Source: Vombatus ursinus (lineage: Eukaryota; Chordata; Mammalia; Diprotodontia; Vombatidae). From it: 64,000 bases of DNA. The notes beneath the pieces are model-generated. The model had not been told where the DNA came from. It did no database searches and worked only from the letters and a program-made list of their open reading frames with translations. The position numbers were made by a program, and so were the translations under genes. The stretch is from the NCBI RefSeq assembly GCF_900497805.2, contig NW_020953950.1, forward strand, positions 830,200 through 894,199, read 5' to 3'. This document shows positions 32,666 through 44,019 of this stretch, in pieces; within the stretch, counting starts at the first letter, position 1; each line of letters opens with the position of its first letter.

Positions 32666-34619
32666 GTACAGGAGGAGGGGTCTAGGGAGGATCTGGATGG
32701 GAGTGGCCAGTATGTTGGGTGACAGACCTGGACCACATGGCCAATGGAGAACTGAGCCTAGATAGGATTAAGGGTGGGAAGTGCCTGGGGGCCATCGGGA
32801 GGTAATAGACAATGGAGGGCTAGGATAGGTTAAGGGTAACAGAGAAATGGGAGATTGGGCATAGGAAATAATGAAAGGCCAGTTGATAGGATTACAGCCT
32901 CAGGCAATGCCAAACATTTGGCCAAAGTCCAGGGCTTTTCCTTTTTGGGCTCCAGATCCCAAAGACATGGTCTTTTCCTTTTAGGGGTTCATCCCCCATC
33001 CTCATCATTCCCCCCTCAAACAAATGGGACCCAAATTCTTTTGGGGTAAGGGGTGAAGGTCTCGGCTTCTGAAACTGCTTCCTGCTGGCAAGGGGCATAG
33101 AGCTGTCCCTGCCTCGAGGGGTTCCCAAAGAAGAGGTTGACTGGAACCGAGCACAGGCTGCATCCCGGGGATGATGGGGGGACATTGGCTGGTACCCGCT
33201 GTTTGCTACCAACTGTAGGTGAATGGCCTGTAGTCTGGAAGACACAAATCTGACAGAAAAGACTGCAGGGCCAGATGTAGGGAGAAGTAAAAGTGTAAGA
33301 TCCCCATTAAAATCATTTACATTTGACCTGCAGGATTATCTGACCTTGTTACTTTTTCTCAAGTTTATGTAACACTTTTTCAGGTAGAAGTTTTCCATCC
33401 CAGGGTTCAATAGTTACACAAATGAATTTGCTGAGACTGACTTTCACTTCAATTATCACTGAAATTCTCCCTCCCCCCAAACCAAACTGAAGATGTTCTG
33501 ATTTAATTTCAGTTGTTTGGGGGTATTAAATGACTACACATTCAGATCAAAACTGCAAGATTTCACACACTTGCATTGTGCTTCTATCTTTTGCTCTCTA
33601 TTTGCTCTGACTATAGAAATTTGCTATGAAAGGCTAAAGTAGGGACTAGATTTAGGGCCCAAATATTTCAGAATAAAACATCTTTAGCTCTGCTTGAATT
33701 CAGATAATCCACAGTTTTCCAACCATGCAATATCAAATCCACCTCATAGCCAGACTCAGGAATAGCCAGGTGTGCAACATTCCTTTTCAAAGGAACATAA
33801 TGGGGAAACTGAGCCAGGAGGATCCCGTCTTAGATTGAGGCTAGAATTATCCTCTCAGCTTCTCCCCTTCCCCATGCTGACTTCTCACTTGTATCACATT
33901 CTCTCTGAGTAGCTTGTGACATTTCTCTCGGTGAATTGCTGATTATCGATGGATTATTATGATCCATCAGACAACTCAAAATAAAATCACTCACGGTGCC
34001 ATGAGCTTTTATCTCAAGCAGCAAGTTTCACTAATCACAGCTTAGGAAAAACTTTTCCAGGATTTACATCTCAACTTTAAATTTGTCTTGGTGTAAAAAA
34101 CCAATCATTAGAGATTATTTCTATATACTTGCAAATTCTCAGCAAGACAAAACTCAAACAAGCTTTTTGGGAAGTTTACAAGTTAAAACAATAACCAACA
34201 ATAGCCAAATTGTTTTAACTGTAGCCAAATTATGAAAGGTTGCTTGACATAACTGATACTAAAAGTTTACCAGTTTGAAACTTGAAACAAACTCATTACC
34301 AATCAGGTGATTTCAGTTTTGTTAAATGCATTTCCAAATTACTTTATACAGAGAATCAACATCTCATAATTAACAGTTAAAACTACAACTTTATAAGAGT
34401 GTGCTTACCCAAGTTCGAGGCTAGTTTCTTTACCTTGACCCATCCCCCTTCCCTCTCTCCCTACAGCCGCTGGGAGCTGAGGTGGGGGTGCGGGTGGGAG
34501 TGAGCAGGATGTGCTGAGCCTGGGTGATGCTTCCAGGCAAAGGTTGCCCCAAGGCCCAAGGCCATTGTCAGTGGGGCCCATGTTGTAGTTGCTGCCCCTC
34601 CCCCTCCTTCCTTTTGCCA
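32666..34619. other. Unclassified sequence in FHAD1 intron 1
   Basis: No host exon recognised. The segment 32690-33250 (GGGACAAATTTG-like blocks, GGTACCCGCTG) and the A/T-rich 33300-34400 have the look of old retroelement-derived DNA but lack anything I can name. Confidence 0.4.
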
Positions 34620-34639
34620 GGTGGGGGAGGACGAATTCA

Positions 34640-34686
34640 GAAGTGGGGGGTGGGGGGTGGGGGGTGGGGGTGGGGGGAGGGGAAAA
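34640..34686 (+). repeat. G-run tract (G-quadruplex-prone)
   Basis: GTGGGG repeats with at least seven runs of four or more G separated by single bases. It lies on the strand opposite to FHAD1 transcription, so the RNA would be C-rich. Confidence 0.85.
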
Positions 34687-35217
34687 TCTCTCTTCTTCTA
34701 TGAGAGGGGTTAACAGATACCCTCTTGACTCAAGGGAAAGGAGTGACCAGGGTTGTAAGGAGGTGTTTCAAAACTCTTTAATGATCAAACCTTCAGAATC
34801 TGCTAAGATATTTTTCGCTGTTCTAACTTTTACTGTAACCCCCATGAAGGAGAGTTCAGGGGTGTAGAGGGAAGGGAGTAAGTAAGCCTCAAGGAACCAA
34901 AAAGCAACAGCAGTTTTCTCCAATTCCCTAGCACCCAGAGAACTGACAGAATTGGGTATACACTTCTGGATAGGGCATCCATCCTTGTCCGCTATGCTTA
35001 GGAAGGTGTACCCAGGTCCATGGCCTCAAACCGAACCAGGCTGAGTTCGAGACAGCCTCATAACTGTCTACCTCAAAAGCACCTCCAAGCCTTCTCAGGT
35101 GCTTGGAAAGTGACCCCAACTGCAGGGCAAGAAAGGGGCAGGGAGGCTTACATGCTTTCCAGTCTTGGCTGGAGAAGAGCTTGGGGTTAGGCAGCTTCCC
35201 TGTACAGGCCACCAAAA

Positions 35218-35480
35218 TGTTGACATTTAGGGGTGCTAGGACCCCAAAATCACCACATGTAGGTCTTGTTTGAATGAATTTGACCCAAGTGTTCTTTCAG
35301 CCAAAGACAAGGTTTATTAGAACGTGGATCAGGGGGTGGGTGAGATTTTAGGAATCCACCATGTTGACCAGACTCTTAAGGAGTCTAAGTATTTGTGTTG
35401 CTAATGTAAGCGGGCCAGATTACAAGAATCTGAGCCTTTGTGAGCCATTGCAAGCAGGCCAGATTTTAAGAATCTGAGCC
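35218..35480 (-). mobile_element. Fossil LTR (ERV-like), minus strand
   Basis: On the minus strand it carries a poly(A) signal (plus strand TTTATT near 35310), a U5-like stretch and a CA terminus at 35218. Just beyond, at 35217-35190, is a primer-binding-site-like TTTTGGTGGCC, so this is probably the 5' LTR of an old endogenous retrovirus with some leader sequence to about 34900. The upstream boundary is unclear. It is an old, broken copy. The same U3/R region is found at 49169-49318. Confidence 0.6.
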
Positions 35481-36029
35481 TCACAACTTTTAAATAAGTG
35501 AATCTGGCTGTGATGAAGATAGTAAGTGTGGCATGTGGTGGGGAGGTAGTTGCTGGAAGTAAAATTGGAGAGAATTTTTTTCTATAAGAAAAACCTAGGG
35601 AAATGTTTGGAGTATTAAAAACAAACACAAAACAAACAAACCAAATTCTAGTGATTTAGACATCGAAATTGTTCGCCAGAGTGCCCTTGTAACAAAGAAT
35701 AAAAAAAAAAGGAAGAGAGGAAAAGAGAAATTGAATGCATTGTAGTAAACTCTAGTAAAACATATCAGGCAGCTAGTAGCCTGTAAGCCTCCTGAGGGGA
35801 GGACTGTATCACCTCTAGCCTTATATCTCCTTTGCTTAATATACTGTTCTGCACATGATGGCATCAAATAATTGTTTGGGGAAGGAAGTCAAGAAGGAAG
35901 GGAGAAAAAATCTGGGTTAACTTTCTTTCCTACTCCCCTTAAGTCTCTGGGATGACTTATTCAAAAGTACATTTTTAATGTTAGAAAGGCAGTGTGGTGT
36001 GGTGGAGAAAAATGATAGAAAAACCAATA
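35481..36029. other. Unclassified sequence with one L2 tail
   Basis: 35770-35880 resembles an L2 tail (GTAGCCTGTAAGCCTCCTGA). Nothing else recognised. Confidence 0.45.
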
Positions 36030-36497
36030 GAGTCAGAGAATCACAGAGCTGGAAGGGACCTTGGAAGTCATCTTGGCCAACCTTCTCATTTAACTAATGA
36101 GGAAACTGAGGCAAAGAGAGATATGACTTACCTGAGGTCAGAATAGTTAACTTTCTCTCCCAGCTGCAGTACTTATTACCTGTGTCACACTGGTTAAATC
36201 TCTCAAACTCTCTGGGCCTCGGTTTCCTCAAGTGTAAAATTAGACTTTGGGCAGCTGGGTGGCATAATGGATAGAGCACTGGGCCTGGAGTCAGGAAGAC
36301 TGGAGTTCAAGTCTGGCCTCAGACATCACTAGCTGTGTGACCCTGGGCAAGTCACTTAACCCTGCTTGCCTCAGTTTCCTCATTTGTCAAATGAGTTGGA
36401 GAAGGAAATGGCAAACCACCCCAGTATCTTTGCTGAGAAAACTCCAGATGGGGTCATGAAGAGTCAGACAATGACTAAACATCAACAACAAAAATGA
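36030..36497. repeat. THER-type (minus), MIR (plus) and full-length SINE (plus)
   Basis: 36045-36165 AGAGCTGGAAGGGACCTTGG. 36165-36240 MIR. 36248-36497 tRNA-headed SINE (GGGCAGCTGGGTGGCATAAT). Confidence 0.85.
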
Positions 36498-37599
36498 ATC
36501 TTGATGAATGAAAAATCACTTTGTTAAGTGCCTTAGAAATGTGAAAACTATTAATAGGTTGGAACTGTTTGTATTGAGCCTACCTCAAAACATTGTGAAA
36601 TATAATACATGAGCCAAATATTGTTTGCCAGTTTTTACCTAAAGACAACAAATGGAAATAGTTTTTACACAAATTATTTTCCAGACCATATGGCCCACCA
36701 GCTATTCTAAGCCAAGTGAGGGGATTCATTTTACATTTCCCCAGAAGGGGACGAAAGAGGTGCTATTTAATTTCCAAACAGAGTCAAGCTTGTTTTCAAG
36801 AAAGGATGAAAGGAAAGGAAAATACAGTCATTTAACCACAGATTGAGTCTGAAGGTAAACAACCCAGAATCAGAAGCCCTTGAATTCTATCAACTACACA
36901 ATGCCAACTTTACACCTCGTCTCCCCGGGGGACAGTACCTGGAGCAACGAGGTACTGACTAATAAATGTTTGCTAACGTCAATAAACATTTCAAGCCAGC
37001 AAATATTTATTGAACATATACTATACGCAGGGTAAGAGGCAATGGAGGAATGGAGAGAGGGCTAGCTTTGCACTAAGAAGACCTGAGTTCAAATTCTGCT
37101 CTTGACACATAATAGCTTAGTGATCAGCACATGTCCTCCTAGTGTCCCCAGGCAATGCTCTAAAATTATAAGTGCCAGAAGAGCTGCTAATCTTTATCAC
37201 TGGAGCACAGGTTATAAGATTATAGATTCAGAACTGGAAAGTGACCTTGGAGGTCATCTAGGCCATCTCCCTCATTTTACAGATGAGAAAACAGAGGTCC
37301 AGGGAGGAGAAATTCCTTGCCCGATTAGCAAGGGGGCAGAGCTTGGATTTTGAACTTGGGTCCTCTGTCTCCAAATCCAGCATTTCTCCCACTGTACAAA
37401 GAGTTTTTTTTGTTTAAGTCCAGGATCCCAAATAATCTCCCTCCCCCTCCACCACCATGGTCTTAAACTGGGCACTCTACCAGGTGTTGGGGACATAAAG
37501 ATGGAAAATGACAACGTGCTTTCCCTCAAGAAGAGTCTAACATCCCAATCTTGATTATCTCCATTTTTATCCTGACTATATTTTGTTTGTACAGAGCTG
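36498..37599. repeat. Unclassified sequence, L2 tails and THER-type copy
   Basis: 36498-36919 unique. 36920-37035 L2 tails in opposite orientations. 37045-37140 CORE-SINE head (plus). 37200-37385 minus THER copy (TCAGAACTGGAAAGTGACCT). 37390-37599 degraded L2. Confidence 0.6.
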
Positions 37600-38105
37600 T
37601 TTGCATTTTGTCTCCTCCATTAAAATCTGAGCTCCATGGGGGTAGGGACTGTCTTCTGCTTTTCTTTGTGTCCTCAGTGCTTAGCACATAGTAGGAGCTT
37701 AATAAATACTGGATTATTTACTTATTATCTCCTTCATTAGAATGTGAGCTACTTGAGGGAAGGGAAAGTGGTTTAGCCTTTCTTTGTATCCCTAGTGCTT
37801 AGCACAGTGCCTGGCACATAGTAGGAACTTAATAAATATGAGTTATTTACTTATTATCTCCTCCATTAGAATGTGAGCTACTTGAGGGAAGGAAAAGTGG
37901 TTTAGCCTTTCTTTGTGTCCCTAGTGCTTAGCACAGTGCCTGGCACATAATAGGAACTTAATAAATATGAGTTATTTACTTATTATCTCCTCCATTAGAA
38001 TGTGATCCTTGAGGGAAGGGAAGGTGGTTTAGCCTTTCTTTGTATCTCCAGAACTTAGCACCGTGCCTGGCACATAGTAGGCGCTTAATAAATGTTTGAC
38101 TGACT
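37600..38105 (+). repeat. Tandem repeat of an L2 3' tail (129-bp period, about 4 copies)
   Basis: ATTAGAATGTGAGCTACTTG recurs at 37736, 37865 and 37994 (exact 129-base spacing), with a diverged first copy at about 37619. Each copy ends with the L2 hallmark GCACAGTGCCTGGCACATAG and TTAATAAAT. It lies in predicted FHAD1 intron 1, about 0.3 kb from the exon 1 donor. Confidence 0.88.
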
Positions 38106-38436
38106 AATAATGAAAGAACGAAAGGAGAGAATGAATGAATGAACAGAATCTGCTGTGAATGGGGTGGGTGGGGAAACATTTGTCCAATTTGGCCAGAGGT
38201 GAAGATTCCCGTTGGAGGGTCTCTCTGAGAACACTGACAGAAACCAAACCTGGGAGGGAGGTGGTGCTGGGGGTGAGATGGCTGGGGGTCCTATGTGTGT
38301 CCAGCGGGACCCCAACCTAGTTGGGGTGCAGGGGCCCCCAAGGGTTGGACAGGGCCCCTTCCTTGACCATGTGGGGTGTCCGCCGCCTCCCCGCGCCCCT
38401 TCCCGCCCTCCTTCCCGGAGTCCGCCCTCTACTTAC

Positions 38437-38555
38437 GTGGTTGGAGGAGGCGCCTCGCCCTCCGCGGAGAGGAGGAGAGGAGCCGGGCTGGGGGGCGCTG
38501 CTCAGGTTCAGAGGCAGGTGGCCAGCCCGGAGCCCCGTGAGCCGCTGGACTGTGT
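38437..38555 (-). other. FHAD1: Probable non-coding exon 1 of FHAD1
   Basis: Within the CpG island the minus strand shows an excellent donor, CCAAC-CAC followed by GTAAGT (intron side 38436-38431). The GC-rich segment before it has no ATG, as expected for a 5' UTR exon that splices to the acceptor at 28286. The 3' boundary is a readable motif. The 5' end is a guess, placed just downstream of the X-box. Intron 1 would be about 10.1 kb. No transcript evidence is available here. Confidence 0.5.
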
Positions 38556-38561
38556 ACGCCG

Positions 38562-38575
38562 GTCTCCATGGCAAC
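38562..38575 (-). promoter_or_regulatory. RFX X-box motif
   Basis: The minus strand reads GTTGCCATGGAGAC (plus strand GTCTCCATGGCAAC). This fits the imperfect inverted repeat bound by RFX factors (GTNRCC, short spacer, RGYAAC). RFX2, RFX3 and FOXJ1 control ciliary and spermatid genes, so an X-box just upstream of a predicted FHAD1 first exon makes regulatory sense. The motif is seen directly; its use is inferred. Confidence 0.7.
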
Positions 38576-38769
38576 CAGCCGAGGCTCGGCCAGTCCTGGC
38601 GCCCGAAAGAGGGAGGCAAGGAGGGCAGCCGAGTCTGCGGCCCCAGCCAGGAGATTCGCTGAAGTCAGCGTGAGGCCGGGCACGGGCCCCAAGCCCTGTT
38701 CCCAGGGCGCCCCTCCAGCGCCTGGGTCAGGGGAGAGGTGTGCTGACACTACCAGCCCCAGCTCCGGGC

Positions 38770-39780
38770 AGTGGGAAAGGCTCTAGACTTGGGAGTGTGG
38801 GCAGTTGGGTTCGAATCCCAACTCGACCATTAATTTATTGGGTGACCTTGGCCAAGTACGTAGCCTCTCTGAGCCTCAAGTGTCGTCATCTGTAAAACGA
38901 GGACTAAACTTTGATCCGATGATGCTAGGAAACTGCGGGTGAGGTTTCAGGGTGGGTGGGATGTGATCTCCCTGCCTCTTCAGTAGACGCTGCCTTTTCC
39001 GCCTAATGACAGTGGTCCTTCCTCCCGCTCGGCTCTCTCCCGGGGCTGTGGGCATGTCCCTGCCGCATCCCCTGAGCTGTCTCCTCTCCTAGCGCCTGCC
39101 TCGGGCTCACTTCAGGGATTTCAGGCCTCTGGGATGTTTTCAAAACAAAACACTTGTTTTACCTAATGTAACCAAGACACAAACACAGGCAGGCAGTCCT
39201 GGGGTCAGTGGCTAACGTAATGACAGTCATCTTTCTCTAAAGGCTTTTGATATGCACTTTCCCCACAACAACCCTTTGAGGCTGGCCGCACCAGGATTAC
39301 AAGCCCTCTTTTACAGATGAGGAAACTGAGGCTCAGGGTTTACTAACCCAGTTTTACAGATCAGGCGATTTCCAGAGGAAATGACTTACTCAGGGACAAT
39401 TAAATTCAAACATTGTGTTAAGTGCCCACCAGGATCACAGGACTGCAGATTTAGAACTAGAAGCTATCTTAGAGATCATCTCTAGCCAGATCCCCTTCAT
39501 TTACAGATGAAGAAACTGAGGCCCACAAAGGTGAAATGACTTGCCCAGGGTCACACAGGCAGTAGAATTGACCCCAGGTCTTCTGATTCCACATCCATCA
39601 GTCTTTCCACTTCACCTTTGAGCTAGGAAGGACCTTGGAAATTGTCTTGTCCAATCTCTTCATTTTTACAGAATTGAGGCCTAGGGCAATTAAGTAATTT
39701 GACCAAGGTCATACATACAGTAGGAATGGCAGAGGTGGGATTTGAACCCAGGGCCTCTTGCCACTGCACTTTAGTGCACA
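38770..39780. repeat. CORE-SINE/MIR cluster upstream of the CpG island
   Basis: 38770-38950 plus CORE-SINE (GGGTTCGAATCCCAACTCGA). 39220-39370, 39430-39600 and 39615-39780 are minus-strand MIR/THER copies (GATGAGGAAACTGAGG, CCAGGGTCACACAGGCAGT). GC-rich unique DNA at 38960-39130. Confidence 0.75.
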
Positions 39781-40004
39781 AAACTTTAGGGGACAAACAT
39801 AGTCACATTAGCAGGGAATGTTCTCTCTGCCTCTCCAAACTCCCCAGCCCTCTTCAAGGCTTAGCTCAAGCACACCTCCTCCAAGTGACTTTTTCTGATT
39901 CCTCTCCCCTTCCCTCTTAGGTTGTTAGTGAATGGTCAGAAATTATTTTGAACTGATTTTTACACGATCTTCTATTTACTTCAATCAATCAATAAACTGG
40001 AATT

Positions 40005-40262
40005 ATTAAGACCACCTAGGTGATACAGTATAGAGTACTGGGGTTTGTGGTCAGAAAGACTCATCTTCCAAAGTTCAAATCTGGCCTCAGACATTTACCA
40101 GCTGTATGACCCTGGGCAAATCACTTCACTTTACCTGGTTTGCCTCAGTTTCCTCATCTATAAAATGAGCTGGAGAAGGAAGTAGCAATTCCGGTATCTT
40201 TGCCCAGAAAACCCCAAATGGGGTCACAGAGAGTCAGGCACGACTGAACAACAAAATTAAGC
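40005..40262 (+). repeat. tRNA-headed SINE with RTE tail
   Basis: GACCACCTAGGTGATACAGT to GGCACGACTGAACAACAAAA. Confidence 0.9.
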
Positions 40263-40264
40263 AC

Positions 40265-40523
40265 CTAGTTGTGAAAATATCACATCCCCCAGCAGAATGT
40301 GCACTCTCTGAGAGTAGACACTTTCACCTTTTATATGTATATCCCTCATTTCTAGCAAACAGTAGGCTCTTAGTAAGTGCTCATTTCACTAACTTCCCCA
40401 CCCCTGATCCCCAGCTGTCTCCTCTTTTTTACTCTCTAATGACATCCTCCGGGTCACGGAGACTCACACCCAGGTACCTAGGAATCTTGGATTTCTCACC
40501 ATCTCTCACTTCTCCATATCTAA

Positions 40524-40577
<54 letters not shown>

Positions 40578-41430
40578 CAATTGGGGTTAAGTGACTTGCT
40601 CAGGGTCACATAGTAAGTATCTGAGGTCGGATTTGAACTCAGGTCCTCCTGACTTCAGGGCTGGTGCTCTATCCACTGTGCCACCTAGCTGCCCCCCCCC
40701 ATATCTAATCTCCTGCCAATTCATGCCGTTTCTGCCTTCGTAATATCACCCAAATATGCCGTTTTTCTTCTCTGACCTGCCCCCCCAAAGCCCTCCTTGC
40801 CTCTCACCTGGACTATTGCTGTAACCTGAGGGTGGGTCTGCCTACCTCCATTCTCTCCCTATTCTAGTCCATCCTTCATTCAGCTGTCAAATGCATCTTC
40901 CTAAAGTGCAGTTCTAACCATGTCACCCTCCTCCCCTACTCACTCAATTTCAGTGGCTCCTTATCACTCCCAGGAGGAAATATAAAATCCTCTGTTTGAC
41001 ATTTAAAGCCTTTCACAACCAGGTCCCTCCTTGCCTTTCTGGGCTTCTTATTCCTTACTTGCCTCCCTGTACTTTGGGGACCCAGGGACACTGGTCTGCT
41101 TCCTGTACCTCACAAAAAAAAACACACTCTATCTCCTGACTCTGGGCATTTCCCCTGGTAGTCCCCCATGCTGGAATGCTCCTCTTCCTCATCTCAGTCT
41201 CCTGGTTTCTCTGGCTGCCTTCAAGCTGAAGTCCTACCTTCTCCAGGAAGCCTTTCCCTAGCCCTCTTCATGCTAGTGCCTTCTCTCTATGGATTCTCTC
41301 CAATTTATCCTGTATACATTTCATTGGATGGAGTTGTTTTAAAATCCCAAGCTCCTGGAGAGCAGATATTGTTTTTTGCCTTTGTCTGTGTATCCCCAGA
41401 AATGATGCTTGTTGAATGATTGGCTGATTT
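40265..41430 (+). mobile_element. L2 LINE 3' region with nested SINE
   Basis: CACCTGGACTATTGCTGTAA, AACCATGTCACCCTCCTCCC, CTTCTCCAGGAAGCCTTTCC in L2 order, ending GTGTATCCCCAGAAATGATG. A minus-strand SINE with a (TC)n tail is inserted at about 40529-40696. Confidence 0.82.
40529..40696 (-). repeat. Short tRNA-headed SINE with (GA)n tail and target duplication
   Basis: CATATCTAATCTC occurs on both sides (about 40516-40528 and about 40700). The SINE tail is a (CT)n run of about 45 bases on the plus strand, i.e. GA on its own strand, in place of poly(A). Confidence 0.88.
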
Positions 41431-41609
41431 CACAGCCAAGATGTCAGCCCAGGTCTTCCTGACTCCAGATCTGATACTCTTTCCATTATCCTAGGTTGTT
41501 TCTCCATGAGAAACCTCAATTCTGATTCAGAGACTTTCAGGATGTCATCAATTTTCTGGAGATGTGTCATGAAATGGGATAGGGAGCACAGAGGAGCCCA
41601 ACAGAATGA

Positions 41610-42330
41610 ACCCTGGCTTTGGATTCAAATCCTGGCTCTTCAATTTCTTACTTGAGTGACTTGGGGCAAATCACTTAAAAAAATCACTCTTGGCCTCAGT
41701 TTCCCCACTTGCAAAGTAAGGGAGTTGGGCTAGATGGCCTGTGAGGTCCCTTCCAGCTCTAAATCTGATGAAATTCTCAAAAGAACTTTGGTTCTTCTTT
41801 GCTTCTTCCAAGATATGTGATGTCATCACTGTGGATAGTCCACTCACTGCTGCAGAGCAAACCTTGGGCCAATAACTGAAACCTTTCCATCTGGGTAGGA
41901 TCAGCCAGAACTTCTGTCTTCCAGTACAGCCTTTGAAAGCTCAGGGTCATGACCTTATCATAAAGATGCTCAAGGGTGATGGGAGTATAGCTATATGACT
42001 GGAAAGAGCCTCACAGGCCATTTAATTTAGAGAGATAGTGTGTGTGGCATACTGGACAGCAGGCTAGACTTCTAATCAGGACGACCTGAGTTCAAATCCC
42101 ACCTCTGATACTTATTGGCTGTGTGACTCTGGGCAAGTCATTAAACCTCTCTGGGTCTCAGTTTCCTAATCTATAAAATAAAGGGATTGGCCAGATGATG
42201 TATAAGTTCCCTTCTAGATCTAATTCTATGATCTTATCCCAATTCCTTAATTTTATGGATGAGAAAACTGAGGCCTAGAGAGTAGGACCCTTTCCCAAGG
42301 TCACAAAGGTCACAAATGCCAGAGGAAAGA
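41610..42330. repeat. CORE-SINEs
   Basis: 41610-41785 plus with single-copy tail (GAGGTCCCTTCCAGCTCTAA). 42040-42240 plus. 42240-42330 minus fragment. Confidence 0.8.
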
Positions 42331-43621
42331 TTGGAAATACCAGTTCAACAAAACTAACCAACACAGTAATAGAATGGGACAGTATATGTATGTTCTGCAC
42401 CTGTAGCCTGTTATGTCTTCAAAGAACAGAGGGAGGTATATTTTCTTCTTTCTTTTCCTGGGGCAAATTTGGTCTTTGTTCTTCCTTTTTGAAAAATCAT
42501 TGATATCTTTCATTTTTATATCACCTTCAATTTCCAATATCTCTCTTTCCCTCTCCTTCCCAGAGAGTCATCACTTACAACAAAGAACAAAAAAAAGTGG
42601 GAAAAAAAGCCAGTTGTGTAATTAGCCATCACATCAACGACATTATGTGCAGTGTTTGACACCAACAGGAACAGAGTTGGAGTGGATTTGGAATCCACAT
42701 TTTTCCAAAAGACCCACAAATAGTACACAACTAATGACTGAATTGAGTCTTCTGTGTCTGCCCAGTACAAAGCCCACATTCAGCCCCTAATTGAATAAAT
42801 ATGCAAGTATTCAGATTTCTGTAGATATTGCCATTTTGCAAATACAGTAATGAATTAAAAGCTTTGCATTGCATTCCAGCCACATATAAAGGGTTGATTC
42901 AGGCCACAGGCCTCATACTTGATGCTAGTTTGACTCTTCTGTGCATTACTGACTACAAAGAAAAACTTTTAATTCTAGTAGCTTAGTTACAACAGGATGT
43001 GCATACTCAGTCTTTAATCCTCAGTGGTCAGAGTAGTTTCAATGGGCCTAAAACAGAAAGGGATATTTCATTTAATTTATACAATAAAGGTCATCATGAC
43101 CTTTTCCTAAAAGAGCATAACACCACATCAACTGTAGGTAAGCAGCTAAAGCTGGAAGTAATGGATGCTATAGTTGTTGAGGCATAAGTTCACTGAGCAG
43201 AGGAATAACTAGAGAGCAGAGAATCACATCAACTAGTTTGGTGGAGATGAAATGACCAGCGAAGGATTAGTCAAGTACAGCATGTATCAACTTGGCTGAA
43301 CGGTGAAAACATCTGTCAATACAGATGTTATGATCATGAAGGAACTTTTATAAAAGTTACTGAGACAGAAAGGGGATGTCAAAATTTACACTTCTAGAGT
43401 TGTGAATTACCCTGAACAAATGGGTTTTCTGCACATGTGCACTTCTTGGCCATGGTTTCTGTTTGTCCCCTCTCTCCCTAAGACACTGATGATATTGGTG
43501 GGAATTTGTGACCCAGGCTTATTTGTGGACTGTGATGTATTTATTATTTCTGCCTTTGCTCTATATGAGTGTTGGTGATATAGTTATTGCTTTTACCTTA
43601 TTGCTAAATAAATGGTCTAAT
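42331..43621. other. Unclassified intergenic sequence
   Basis: No host gene seen. About 42400-42780 resembles old interspersed repeat DNA, and 43100-43620 ends in a GCTAAATAAATGG tail, but I cannot name a family. Confidence 0.4.
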
Positions 43622-43770
43622 AAGGGCATCAAGATGGTACAGTAAATAAAAGCACCATTCCTGGAATCAAGAGGACCTGAGTTCAAATCTGGCTTCAGAC
43701 ACTTACTAGTTGTGTGACTCTAGACAAGTCACTTAACCCCAATTGCCTTAAAAAAAAAACCAAAACCCAA
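43622..43770 (+). repeat. Short poly(A) tRNA-headed SINE
   Basis: Ends CACTTAACCCCAATTGCCTT followed by A9: the L1-type mobilised short form. Confidence 0.88.
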
Positions 43771-44019
43771 TATATTATCATTGTGAGTGGCTAGTTTGGG
43801 GTAAATGGAAGCATTCTAGTGGGGGCTCCAGAGTTATAGTGATTAGTAGGAGGAGTATATTTTCCCACAAGATTGCCCCCAGAACCCTAAGAAAGTTTAA
43901 ATGTAGTTTCTTTAGGAATTCAGACCTGTCAATATGAGAGCAACTTGGGGTCAGTGGGACAACCCAGAGATTAAATGGTGGGGAGAGGGGTGTCTACCTT
44001 GAGACATTCCACTCAGGAC

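Larger units (their letters stand above)
38300..38780. promoter_or_regulatory. CpG island, probable FHAD1 promoter
   Basis: This is the only clearly CpG-dense stretch in the window, with clustered CG dinucleotides from about 38380 to 38700 (for example CCGCCGCCTCCCCGCGCC). A weaker GC-rich shoulder runs to about 39110. It lies upstream of FHAD1 exon 2 on the minus strand and contains the predicted exon 1 donor and an RFX X-box. No convincing TATA box was seen. Long ORFs here are a by-product of base composition and have no recognisable protein similarity. Confidence 0.75.

Noticed and set aside
32690-33250. Possible second LTR pairing with the one at 35218-35480
   Set aside because: The diagnostic poly(A)/R-region blocks of that LTR are not present here, so I left the stretch unclassified.
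37600-38105. Series of AATAAA motifs as plus-strand gene terminators
   Set aside because: Each belongs to an L2 3' end. No plus-strand gene precedes them.
38212-38786. Long Arg/Pro/Gly-rich frames in the CpG island
   Set aside because: Open because of high GC and few stop codons. Both strands are open at once and no domain is recognisable.
40512-40570. (CT)n run as a CRISPR-like or regulatory repeat
   Set aside because: It is the tail of a SINE with a clear target duplication. CRISPR arrays are not expected in, and not seen in, this vertebrate DNA.
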